Source of the DNA: Roseibacillus sp.
Lineage (GTDB): Bacteria; Verrucomicrobiota; Verrucomicrobiia; Verrucomicrobiales; Akkermansiaceae
Length of the DNA: 64,000 bases
Reading direction: 5' to 3'
Assembly: GCA_002686085.1 (NCBI GenBank)
Contig: NZAC01000011.1
Coordinates: 23,361 to 87,360 of the forward strand
Every line of letters begins with the position of its first letter. Within the stretch, counting starts at the first letter, position 1. The notes beneath the pieces are model-generated. The model did not search any database, was not told the origin of the DNA, and saw nothing but the letters and a program-made list of their open reading frames with translations. The translations under genes were made by a program, and so were the position numbers. Below, in pieces: positions 36,302 to 44,998 of this stretch.

Positions 36302-38182
36302 ATGACTCTTTTCTCCGCAAACGAACTCCGTCTCGCTTACGGCCACCAGACCCTCCTCGATGGTGTCACAGTCGCCATTTCATCCGGTGAAAAAGTCGGT
36401 CTCGTCGGTCGGAACGGATGCGGAAAAACCTCTCTCCTTAAAATTCTCGCAAATGAGAACCAAGCTGACTCCGGAGAACTCTCGGCCCGTCGCGGCCTCC
36501 GCGTCGGCTATCTACCCCAGGAATTCGAACTCGATCCTGACCTCTCCGTTCACGAAAACATCGCAGCCGGTGCCGCCGATGTGGCCTCTGCCGTAACGCG
36601 CTATGAAACTGGCGACGGCAGTGAGTCTGAACTCGCCGACCTCCTCACTCTTATTGAGCACACTGACGGCTGGAACCTCGACGCCCGCATCAAATCCCTC
36701 TCCAATGCCCTCTTTACTCCTCCACTTGAATCCGAGACCGGTCCCCTTTCCGGCGGAGAGAAACGCCGAGTCGCTCTTTGTAGCGCCCTCGCTTCACAGC
36801 CTGACCTTCTTCTCCTCGACGAACCCACCAACCACCTCGATTCCGAATCCATCCGCTGGTTGGAAGACTTCCTCAAAACCTACACCGGAGCCGTCATCTT
36901 CGTCACCCACGACAGATATTTCCTCAACGTCATCGCGACTCGCATCATCGAAATTTCCGAGGGCAAAGCCTACTCCCATCCCGGAAACTACACCGCCTTT
37001 CTCGAGTCCAAGGCAGCGCGACAGGAAATCGCAGAAAACACCGAAAAGAAGCGTCAAAAATTTCTTAAGGAAGAACTGAAGTGGGTCAAGGCAGGCGTTA
37101 AAGCCCGCACCACCAAATCTCGATCCCGCCTTAATGCATTCTACGAAGTCAAAGATCAGGGCGCTCACGTTCCTGAGGGTGAAATTGATCTCCTCATCCC
37201 ACCTCCACCAAGACTCGGCAATACCATTGTAGATCTCGAAGACGTCGCTATTACCTTGGGAGACCGCACCCTGTTCCGGCACTTGAACCTCTCTCTTGAA
37301 GAAGGACAATGCACAGGCATCGTAGGTAAAAACGGAGTTGGTAAATCGACCCTCCTCAAAATTTGCCTCCAACAACTCGAGCCCACTTCTGGCAAGGCCA
37401 TCCTCGGGAAAAAAGTCAAAATCAACTACATCGACCAGTCCCGAATGCAGCTGGACGGCACCGGTTCACTTCTCGATGAAATCTCGGACGGAAACGAAAA
37501 AATCGAATTTGGCAACGAGACTCTCGGTGCTCGCGCCTACCTGCGCCGCTTTCTTTTTTCTGATGAACGTATCAACGAACGCGTCGACCTACTCTCAGGA
37601 GGTGAACGCGCCCGTCTCATGCTCGCCAAGGTCCTCAAGACCGGAGGCAACCTCATCGTTCTTGACGAACCCACCAACGATCTCGACTTACAATCGCTCC
37701 GGATGCTCGAAGAGGCCCTTGCTTCCTTTCCAGGAACCATCCTTGTAGTCTCCCACGACCGCTACTTCCTCGACCGTATTTGCGATCAAATTATCGCCTT
37801 CGAGGACGATGGGGTGAAAGTCACCCCCGGCAACTTCTCCTACTACCTTGAGAAACGACAAGCGCGGGAAAACGCTGCACGAGCACAGGCCACCGCCGCC
37901 AACCGCGCGGCTAAAAAACGAGCCTCTAAGAAAAAAGAAAAACCGAGAAAGCTCACTATGGCTGAAGCCAAAGAGCTCGAAACACTGGAGGACAAGGCCA
38001 TGGAAGCCGACGAGGTAGTCACTACTCTGCAAGAAAAACTCTCTTCACCCGATATCCAAACCGACTTCGAACAAATCCCCGTGATCATTGCTGAACTTGA
38101 GGCCGCTAAAAAGGTCGCTGACGAGCTCATTAACCGCTGGGAGTTTCTCGAAGAAGTGAAAGCGAATTCACCCGTGAAATAG
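36302..38182 (+). CDS. ABC-F family ATPase (Uup-like)
   Basis: The 626-residue cytoplasmic protein has two ABC cassettes: Walker A GRNGCGKTSL and GKNGVGKSTL, signature motifs LSGGEKRRV and LSGGERARL, and Walker B segments ending in DEPTNHLD and DEPTNDLD. The linker is the charged interdomain region of ABC-F proteins. A basic, coiled-coil C-terminus (KKRASKKKEKPRK) resembles the DNA-binding tail of Uup. No membrane segments. ABC-F proteins act on ribosomes or, for Uup, on branched DNA. Neighbouring ppdK sequences flank it on both sides. Confidence 0.9.
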   Translation: MTLFSANELRLAYGHQTLLDGVTVAISSGEKVGLVGRNGCGKTSLLKILANENQADSGELSARRGLRVGYLPQEFELDPDLSVHENIAAGAADVASAVTRYETGDGSESELADLLTLIEHTDGWNLDARIKSLSNALFTPPLESETGPLSGGEKRRVALCSALASQPDLLLLDEPTNHLDSESIRWLEDFLKTYTGAVIFVTHDRYFLNVIATRIIEISEGKAYSHPGNYTAFLESKAARQEIAENTEKKRQKFLKEELKWVKAGVKARTTKSRSRLNAFYEVKDQGAHVPEGEIDLLIPPPPRLGNTIVDLEDVAITLGDRTLFRHLNLSLEEGQCTGIVGKNGVGKSTLLKICLQQLEPTSGKAILGKKVKINYIDQSRMQLDGTGSLLDEISDGNEKIEFGNETLGARAYLRRFLFSDERINERVDLLSGGERARLMLAKVLKTGGNLIVLDEPTNDLDLQSLRMLEEALASFPGTILVVSHDRYFLDRICDQIIAFEDDGVKVTPGNFSYYLEKRQARENAARAQATAANRAAKKRASKKKEKPRKLTMAEAKELETLEDKAMEADEVVTTLQEKLSSPDIQTDFEQIPVIIAELEAAKKVADELINRWEFLEEVKANSPVK

Positions 38183-38247
38183 AAACCTTCCCCAAATCAT
38201 CTGAAGTGCCCCTCAAATCCAACACGAGAGAAAGAACGGGCCACGTC

Positions 38248-38294
38248 AAAAAAACCCCGCTCGCTTTCACGAACGGGGCTTTGAAGTTTTTCCT
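38248..38294. terminator. Bidirectional intrinsic terminator between the ABC-F gene and ppdK
   Basis: CCCCG/CGGGG with an inner TCG/CGA pair forms the stem (38255-38278). On the minus strand an A-run at 38248-38254 reads as a U-run, suiting ppdK; on the plus strand a T-run follows at 38287. It serves both convergent genes. Confidence 0.85.
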
Positions 38295-38305
38295 TTCGGA
38301 CGCAT

Positions 38306-41104
38306 TTAGCTGACTTCACCACGAGCCATTCCCTGTTCCTCGAGGGCGGCTTGCGCAAGGGCAAGGCGAGCAACTGGGATACGGAATGGTGAACAGGACA
38401 CATAGTTGAGTCCGGTGCGGTGGAAGAACTTCACCGAATCAGGATCTCCACCGTGCTCACCGCAGATGCCGATCTTGAGTTTCTTATCGGTCTTACGACC
38501 ACCTTTTACACCCATTTCAACAAGCTTGCCCACGCCTTCCTGGTCAAGACCAGCGAATGGGTTGTTGTTGAGAACTTCTGCATCCTGATAAGTTGGGAGG
38601 AAGCTGGAAGAGTCGTCACGGGAGAGACCAAGCCCAGTCTGCGTGAGATCGTTCGTTCCAAAGGAGAAGAACTCAGCATGCTTGGCCACTTCGTCAGCGG
38701 TGATGGCCGCACGAGGAATCTCAATCATGGTTCCAACGGTGTATTTAAGCTCACTTTTCTTGAGCCCAAGCTTCTTGCGAACTTCAGCAGCGGTGGTGTC
38801 GATGACGTTCTTCTGAAGTTCAAGCTCCCGTGCATAGGCAACCAGTGGAACCATGATCTCAGGGAGAACCTTCGTGCCCTTCTTCTGCACCTCATGAGCC
38901 GCCTCGAGGATAGCCTCGACCTGCATCGCGGTGACAGCCGGATAGCTGATACCGAGACGGCAGCCACGGTGACCAAGCATCGGATTCTCCTCATGAAGAG
39001 CGTGGATACGCTTCGTGATAGCAGGAGCGCTCATACCGATCTTCTTGGACAGATCCTTCTTCTGAGCGGCATCCATAGTACCGATGAATTCGTGAAGAGG
39101 GGGGTCCAGAAGACGAATGGTGGCTGGGCGACCTTCGAGTGACTTAAAGATGCCGATAAAGTCTTTCTTCATGAAGACCTTGATCTTTCTGAGCGCCTTG
39201 GCGCGGCCGGCGTCGTCATCAGCGAGGATCATCTCACGAACGGCATCGATTCGGTTGCCCTCAAAGAACATGTGCTCGGCGCGGGTAAGGCCAATGCCTT
39301 CAGCACCAAACTTGATGGCTTGCTGTACCTGCTCTGGAGTGTCCGAGTTGGTGCGGACACCCAGCTTACGAAGCTTGTCGGTCCAGCTCATGAGCTCCAT
39401 GAACTTCTTATAGGTGTCGGAGCGCTTGGCAGCAGCCTTGTTCTCGATGAGACCCTGGATGACCTGAGATGGAGAAGACTTGATACCGCCCTTGTAGACA
39501 TTCCCAACAAATCCATTCAGCGAAAGGTCATCGCCTTCCTTCAGAGTCACACCATTTCCGGAGAGGGTCTTCTTGGAGTAGTCGATTGTCATGCCGTGGG
39601 CACCACAAACACAGACCTTCCCCATCTGGCGGGCAACGAGAGCAGCATGTGAGGAGGCACCACCCTCAGTGGTAAGAATTCCGTCAGCGGCAATCATTCC
39701 ACGCAAATCCTCCGGAGAAGTAGCTTGGCGGACAAGGATCACGTTCTGACCTTTAGCCGCTGCCTTCACCGAGTCTTCAGCCGAAAAATAGATCTTTCCG
39801 GAAGCGGCGCCAGGCCCGGCGGGAAGGCCATTACCAACTTTCTTGGCAGCTTTTTCAGCCTTCGAGTCGAAGATTGGAGCAAGGAGGTGACCCAGATCAT
39901 CGGCCGGAATCCGGAGAATCGCTTCTTCCTTCTTGATGAGCCGCTCCTTGACCATATCAAGGGCGATGTTGACGGCAGCGAAGCCAGTGCGCTTTCCGTT
40001 GCGGGTCTGTAGCATCCACAGTTTTCCTTCCTCGATAGTGAATTCAACGTCCTGCACATCGCGAAAGTGCTTCTCAAGCTTCTTACGGGTTACGAGGAGT
40101 TCTTTATGAGATTTAGGTAGATCTTTGGCCATCTTGGCGATGGGCTTCGGAGTACGCACACCGGCAACAACGTCCTCACCCTGTGCATCAATGAGATACT
40201 CACCGTAGAACACATTTTCGCCGGTGGCTGGATCACGAGTGAACGCAACGCCGGTTCCAGAACTCTTACCTGTGTTACCAAAGACCATGGCCTGGACGTT
40301 GACCGCGGTTCCCCAGGCAGCGGGAATTCCATACTTCTGGCGGTAAACGATCGCCCGATCATTCTGCCAGGAGTTGAATACGGCGTTCACGGCTCCCTTG
40401 AGCTGCTCGCGTGGATCTTCGGGGAAATTTTTACCCGACCGTTTCTTAATAAGCGCCTTAAAAGCAGCAACTACTTCGCGGAGATCCTTTTCCTTGAGAC
40501 CAGAGTCGTCCTTCACCTTCGCTTTAGCCTTAGCTTTATCGAGGATAACCTCGTAGGGGTCGTGGTGCTCATTGGCTTCGGCTTCTACTTCCATTACAAC
40601 GCTTCCATACATCTGAAGGAAACGGCGGTAGGAGTCCCAGGCGAACTTTGCGTTACCGGTCTTCTTGGCAAGTGCTTCAACCACTTCGTCGTTAATCCCG
40701 AGATTGAGGATGGTGTCCATCATGCCGGGCATCGACTCACGCGCCCCGGAGCGAACGGACAGGAGAAGCGGATTCTCGAGATCCCCAAACTTCTTTCCCA
40801 TGGCCTTTTCGACCTTGGTAATATTCGCCTCGATTTCGGCATCCAGAGTCTTGGGATACTTCTTACCGTTATCGTAGTAATAGGTGCAAACTTCCGTCGT
40901 GATGGTGAAACCAGCGGGAACGGGAACTCCGATACTGCTCATTTCGGCGAGGTTTGCACCCTTACCCCCAAGAAGAGCTTTCATCGATCCATCTCCGTCG
41001 CACTTTCCTGCGCCGAAGTAATAGACATTCTGGTTCTTCTTACGAGTGGTAGCTTTGCGACGAGCAGGAGCCTTTTTGCGGGCTGTCTTACGTTTGGTTG
41101 CCAT
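38306..41104 (-). CDS. ppdK: Pyruvate, phosphate dikinase
   Basis: The 932-residue enzyme interconverts pyruvate, ATP and Pi with PEP, AMP and PPi. The start at 41104 ([11 protein letters not shown]) is chosen because upstream codons look non-coding. After a lysine/arginine-rich extension of about 25 residues comes the nucleotide-binding domain ([12 protein letters not shown]), then the phosphohistidine domain [14 protein letters not shown], whose His is catalytic, and the PEP/pyruvate barrel with [10 protein letters not shown]. Family length is about 870-900, so the basic N-terminal tail accounts for the excess. The intact gene has a decayed partial copy at 35880-36250. Confidence 0.95.
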   Translation of the reverse strand: MATKRKTARKKAPARRKATTRKKNQNVYYFGAGKCDGDGSMKALLGGKGANLAEMSSIGVPVPAGFTITTEVCTYYYDNGKKYPKTLDAEIEANITKVEKAMGKKFGDLENPLLLSVRSGARESMPGMMDTILNLGINDEVVEALAKKTGNAKFAWDSYRRFLQMYGSVVMEVEAEANEHHDPYEVILDKAKAKAKVKDDSGLKEKDLREVVAAFKALIKKRSGKNFPEDPREQLKGAVNAVFNSWQNDRAIVYRQKYGIPAAWGTAVNVQAMVFGNTGKSSGTGVAFTRDPATGENVFYGEYLIDAQGEDVVAGVRTPKPIAKMAKDLPKSHKELLVTRKKLEKHFRDVQDVEFTIEEGKLWMLQTRNGKRTGFAAVNIALDMVKERLIKKEEAILRIPADDLGHLLAPIFDSKAEKAAKKVGNGLPAGPGAASGKIYFSAEDSVKAAAKGQNVILVRQATSPEDLRGMIAADGILTTEGGASSHAALVARQMGKVCVCGAHGMTIDYSKKTLSGNGVTLKEGDDLSLNGFVGNVYKGGIKSSPSQVIQGLIENKAAAKRSDTYKKFMELMSWTDKLRKLGVRTNSDTPEQVQQAIKFGAEGIGLTRAEHMFFEGNRIDAVREMILADDDAGRAKALRKIKVFMKKDFIGIFKSLEGRPATIRLLDPPLHEFIGTMDAAQKKDLSKKIGMSAPAITKRIHALHEENPMLGHRGCRLGISYPAVTAMQVEAILEAAHEVQKKGTKVLPEIMVPLVAYARELELQKNVIDTTAAEVRKKLGLKKSELKYTVGTMIEIPRAAITADEVAKHAEFFSFGTNDLTQTGLGLSRDDSSSFLPTYQDAEVLNNNPFAGLDQEGVGKLVEMGVKGGRKTDKKLKIGICGEHGGDPDSVKFFHRTGLNYVSCSPFRIPVARLALAQAALEEQGMARGEVS

Positions 41105-41466
41105 CTTGAGAAGGGATTTGATATCGTTACATAGGCGATTGCCGGTGGGACAGAATTGCGCAGGCCGGCGCTCGCGGGCGCGCACCTTAGCAACCGTTTC
41201 TGAGCTGTCAATCAGCCAGTTCGGCCCCGAAACTCTCCTCAAAGCCAGCCAGAAACGATCCGCTAATCCATCTGTAGAACGGACCAACGAAGCGGGCGAC
41301 AAAGAAGATCGTTACCCGGATATCACCACCTCTGTCTGAAACGGGAACCCCGTGGCGGGCTAATCACAGCTGTTTCCCTCGAAAATTCTCTGCTCTGCTC
41401 CGATTGCTATTGCCAAGAAAGCGTAACGGGCGCTATCCGTGGGATCGTCCAACGTACAAAAAAACT
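41105..41466. other. Divergent intergenic region between ppdK and the DUF5069 gene
   Basis: 362 bases holding both promoters. No gene, recognisable promoter hexamer pair or RNA family was found. A GC-rich patch (41161-41190) with several GGCGC/GCGCC words lies near the ppdK side. Confidence 0.45.
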
Positions 41467-41901
41467 ATGAGCATTATCCCAACTATCAGTTCAGGCACCG
41501 CAGGTCCTCTCGGTGTTCAGCATCTTCCGCGCCTCTGGCAGAAAGCTTCGCTTGATGCCGCAGGCAAGCTTCATTCCGATTATCCCGCAGCGGGTGCCGG
41601 CTTTGACCAGATGACACTCGACGCCCTCGGAATCGAGCGTCAAGCCTTCCTCGACTACGTCGCAGCCGAAAAGCCAAACTACGTCGCATGCGAGGCATGG
41701 TGTCAGGCCAACGGAAATTTCGACGCCGACAAGGTTGCCGCTCACAACGCAGCAGTCAATGGCTACAACCATGATGACGACACTCGCAACGGTATTCTCA
41801 GCGCAGTGGGCCTCGCGGCTGACGCGGGAATTCTCGATGCTGTGAATCTCAACAACCTCGAGGACTGGAATGACTTTCACGGCTCAGAGATCGCCGGTTA
41901 A
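41467..41901 (+). CDS. DUF5069 domain protein
   Basis: Start at 41467 (MSIIPTISSGTAGPLGV) is preferred; the longer frame adds basic residues with no hallmarks. The 144-residue product resembles DUF5069: GPLGVQHLPRLWQKASLDAAGKL, then a central FDQMTLDALGIERQAFLDYV segment, and a WCQANG region, without metal or catalytic motif. It is cytoplasmic; function unknown. A strong terminator follows. Confidence 0.7.
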   Translation: MSIIPTISSGTAGPLGVQHLPRLWQKASLDAAGKLHSDYPAAGAGFDQMTLDALGIERQAFLDYVAAEKPNYVACEAWCQANGNFDADKVAAHNAAVNGYNHDDDTRNGILSAVGLAADAGILDAVNLNNLEDWNDFHGSEIAG

Positions 41902-41930
41902 GTCCTTTAGATTCTTCTTAAGATAATCAC

Positions 41931-41962
41931 AAAGAGCCCCGCTTATGGCGGGGCTCTTTTCT
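41931..41962. terminator. Strong bidirectional intrinsic terminator
   Basis: AAAGAGCCCCGC pairs with GCGGGGCTCTTT around a short TTATG-type loop, with T- and A-runs on both flanks. It ends the DUF5069 gene and also the minus-strand dehydrogenase operon. Confidence 0.92.
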
Positions 41963-41989
41963 TGGCAAGCTAATGCCAGACTGAAGGTT

Positions 41990-42880
41990 CTAACCTCCGT
42001 GACGCCCGGGAAACGTCAGTTCAGCGATACCGGATTTATCGAGGTCCCCCAGCCCTTCGGCTGTCATCTTGTCATACTGCTTCTTGGTCGCATCATTGAC
42101 TGGCAAGCTCAGCCCGGCATCCGCAGCAAGCGCTTGGGCAATGCCCGAATCCTTCGCGGCATGCTCTGCTGAGAACCAGCACTCATGATCCCGGTCAATC
42201 ATGTCCTCGGAGTCTGTCTCCAGAACCCGTGAGTTGGCCCCCGTCTGGGAGAATATCTCGCACATCATGGGCAAATCCAATCCGAGTGCTGAGGCAAGAC
42301 CGAGTCCTTCCGCCAAGCCAGCCGTGTTGATATTCATCACCATGTTCACAAGAGCCTTAACCTTCGCTGCCTGCCCTGCCGCGCCACAATATCGGAGATT
42401 GAGGGACAGATCATCCAGCAGTGCCCTGTTGGAATCAAAAACCTCCTCATCCCCACCAATCATGAGGTAGAGATTTCCTTCTCTGGCGTGACTGATACTC
42501 GACGCCATGGCTCCCTCAAGAACAGCGGCCCCCGCTTGTTTCCCGGCTTCGTAGGCCTCCTGATGTGCCGCGGGCGAAAGAGTTGCACAATTGATAAAGG
42601 TCTTACCACTCGCTTCCTGCAGAAGATTGTCTCCCTCAGAAAAGTAAATTGCCCGCATCGCATCATCATTCGTTATTACGGTGATGATGACATCGGCGGC
42701 GGCGGTAACTCCTGCCAGCGTGCTGCAGTTCTCTGCCGATAATTCCTCCGCCAGTGCGGCAGAGATTTCCTTGTTGATGTCGTAGACCGCGGTCACATCG
42801 TGACCACAGTCAAGTTGCAGGTGGCGAGCCATATTGGCTCCCATGCGTCCCACTCCGACAAATGCTACTTTTTGGCTCAT
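41990..42880 (-). CDS. NAD(P)-dependent beta-hydroxyacid dehydrogenase (3-hydroxyisobutyrate dehydrogenase family)
   Basis: The 296-residue cytoplasmic protein begins with the Rossmann motif VAFVGVGRMGANMARHL. The substrate-side GAMASSISHAREGNL and KALVNMVMNI(N)TAGLAEGL segments contain the conserved Lys (in VKALVNM) of this family. Members oxidise 3-hydroxyisobutyrate, tartronate semialdehyde or other beta-hydroxyacids; the substrate is undetermined. It lies downstream of an MBL-fold hydrolase gene (20-bp gap). Confidence 0.88.
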   Translation of the reverse strand: MSQKVAFVGVGRMGANMARHLQLDCGHDVTAVYDINKEISAALAEELSAENCSTLAGVTAAADVIITVITNDDAMRAIYFSEGDNLLQEASGKTFINCATLSPAAHQEAYEAGKQAGAAVLEGAMASSISHAREGNLYLMIGGDEEVFDSNRALLDDLSLNLRYCGAAGQAAKVKALVNMVMNINTAGLAEGLGLASALGLDLPMMCEIFSQTGANSRVLETDSEDMIDRDHECWFSAEHAAKDSGIAQALAADAGLSLPVNDATKKQYDKMTAEGLGDLDKSGIAELTFPGRHGG

Positions 42881-42900
42881 TGGATATGTTCTTTGATACG

Positions 42901-43725
42901 TTACTTGAATTCTGGGTAAAATGGATTGTGAGCTTTTTCTTCTCCCACGCTGGTCATTGGGCCATGCCCGGGGCAGATGACCGTATGGTCCGCCAAAGTA
43001 AACAACTCCGATCTATTCGTGGCCAATGCGTCCTGGTAGGAAATCATTCCCCCACCCATGGATTGTGCGAAAAGAGCGTCACCAGCTATCGCGACCGGGC
43101 GCTCAAGCCCCTCGATCACGTAAGTTATACCGCCCGGCGAGTGCCCCTTGGTTAGTCGCGTACTAATTTTCAATCCTCCCACCGTGAAACAATCCCCTGG
43201 CTGGAAACGGGTTGCTCTCTCCGCTGGCTCCAATGCATTGACGTAGGTTCGCAAATCTTCGTTGTGGGCTTCTACCGCAGCCCGGTCGATAATGTGATCT
43301 AGATGCGTGTGGGTAAGAAAAAGTTGCCCCAGCTCAAGACCAAGCTCCACTGCTGTTGCAATGGCCTTACTCGCATCAGTCCCGGTATCAAAAAGCGCTG
43401 CTGCTTTTGAGGCTGGATCCCAGACAAGGTAATTGTTGACGGTCATATCATCGAAAACCGTGTTGAACTGACGCAGTCCATCGATCTGAACCGGTTCTGG
43501 GCGCCATGAATTTGTTGCGCGCTCTACAAGAGCGTCTGCATCAAGACCCAGTGGTGAAGCCACTTGTCGGAGAGCGTCTTCCTCATAATGTCCCTCCTTA
43601 AGTTTCCCAATTGTCTCCTCCGGAACACCGGTCAGGAACTCGAGGACACCATCCGGGATACCAGTTCCCCGCAGCGCCTTTCCAAGAACGTCATCGAAAT
43701 TATCTTCCAGGGGAATACTGCTCAT
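42901..43725 (-). CDS. MBL-fold metallo-hydrolase with HTH-like N-terminal domain
   Basis: The 274-residue protein has the metal site THTHLDH (His139, His141, Asp143, His144), the PGHSPGG-like (GHSPGG) segment and GDALFAQSMG with Asp as ligand, matching glyoxalase II-type MBL hydrolases. An N-terminal region of about 70 residues (GVPEETIGKLKEGHYEEDAL...) has a helical Cro/HTH-like look, unusual for this family; this is inference. Its start overlaps the upstream propeller gene's stop by ATGA. Confidence 0.8.
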   Translation of the reverse strand: MSSIPLEDNFDDVLGKALRGTGIPDGVLEFLTGVPEETIGKLKEGHYEEDALRQVASPLGLDADALVERATNSWRPEPVQIDGLRQFNTVFDDMTVNNYLVWDPASKAAALFDTGTDASKAIATAVELGLELGQLFLTHTHLDHIIDRAAVEAHNEDLRTYVNALEPAERATRFQPGDCFTVGGLKISTRLTKGHSPGGITYVIEGLERPVAIAGDALFAQSMGGGMISYQDALATNRSELFTLADHTVICPGHGPMTSVGEEKAHNPFYPEFK

Positions 43726-44738
43726 TGCTCCGATGTGTTCACTTTCACCAACTTCGTAATTCGTCCAAACCGATTCCAGTCCTGAACATATAAGTTGCCT
43801 GAGGGGTCATATGCCAGCCCATGGGGAGCGGTGAAATGCCCCGGCTGAGCTTGATCAAGAGTAACACCGTTTTTTCCTCGCTGTCCGGGATTTGGATTCT
43901 CCCCAAGCAGCGCGATCACTTCTCCCTTCTTATCAAGAATCTTCACGCCCCCAGCCAGTTCTGTTACGGCCACGGCATCTCCTCGGAAAGCAAGATCTGT
44001 CGGTCTTCTCAACCCCGTTGCAGCTACTCCAATCCACTCCCCATTCAGATCCCAGTGAGTCAGGCGACCATTTTCCCGGTCTGCCACCAGAATGCGAGGA
44101 GGGTCGAAGCGGTGATCAACAGCCATGCCGTGCGCCGTATTACACTGCCCGGCACCCTTCCCCCGACCAGCAAAGGTCTTGATCCATTTTCCTTCTCCAT
44201 CAAATTTATGGATGAAGTTCGAGCCATAACCAAGAGCCACAAAAATTGATCCATCAGGAGCAATATCCGCTGCGGTTACTCCCCCCCAGCCTCCCTTCAC
44301 TTCAGCAGTCTTTTCGTTGGGAATCTGGAAAACCTCTTTACCCTTGAGCGTCATTTTCACCAACCGCTTTCCAGCCGTGTGAGAGGCCCAGATGTATTCT
44401 TGGCCTGCTTCTTCCCTGATGAAGAGATCATGGATATTTCCAGGACCCATCTGCCCAATCTGCTTTCCCTTCTCATCGTAAATCAAGATCCCCTTCACCG
44501 TATCCGTGCTGAAATAGATTTTTCCAGTCTTGTCGATGGCGACCCCTCCATTGGTGCTCCCGACCCCCCGACTTTCTGCCATGCCCCACCATGGAACATT
44601 CTTGTAAGTATGTTTACCGGATCCGGTGGCAACCGCAACAGTCAGCACCTCCCCCTGCGGGACGCTCCCCTTGTGCGGGTGAGCAGATAACGTGAGCGGA
44701 AGTAGGAGAGCTGCTCCAAGCAGCATTGTCTGTTTCAT
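43722..44738 (-). CDS. Secreted NHL-type six-bladed beta-propeller protein
   Basis: Start at 44738 (MKQTMLLGAALLLPLTLSAHP) gives a signal peptide. The 338-residue mature protein has repeated NHL-type blades with GKIYFSTD, GSIFVALGYG, FDGEGKWIKTFAGRG and LAYDPSGNLYVQDWN stretches. There is no catalytic motif. Such propellers act as ligand-binding modules or, as lactonases and peptidyl lyases, as enzymes. Overlaps the MBL gene by ATGA. Confidence 0.8.
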   Translation of the reverse strand: MKQTMLLGAALLLPLTLSAHPHKGSVPQGEVLTVAVATGSGKHTYKNVPWWGMAESRGVGSTNGGVAIDKTGKIYFSTDTVKGILIYDEKGKQIGQMGPGNIHDLFIREEAGQEYIWASHTAGKRLVKMTLKGKEVFQIPNEKTAEVKGGWGGVTAADIAPDGSIFVALGYGSNFIHKFDGEGKWIKTFAGRGKGAGQCNTAHGMAVDHRFDPPRILVADRENGRLTHWDLNGEWIGVAATGLRRPTDLAFRGDAVAVTELAGGVKILDKKGEVIALLGENPNPGQRGKNGVTLDQAQPGHFTAPHGLAYDPSGNLYVQDWNRFGRITKLVKVNTSEQ

Positions 44739-44998
44739 GACGGAAGAGATATGGCGTCTTCCCACAGACAGGAAAAGAACTTTTGGGCCACGTAACTGGT
44801 TCATTGATAATATCACCCGAAGAGGACAAAAACCTCTGAAAACAGAACGAGCATGCCTTTCAAAAGGAATCCTTCTCCAAATTCCGCTCTGACGCGCATG
44901 CCTTGCCCATCAGCTCCTGCGTATTCATAGGTTCGAAGCGTCTGCGGGATCGCGGCGCAGAGCATATCCCGTGTTTAGTCCTCCACACCTCTCTCCTG

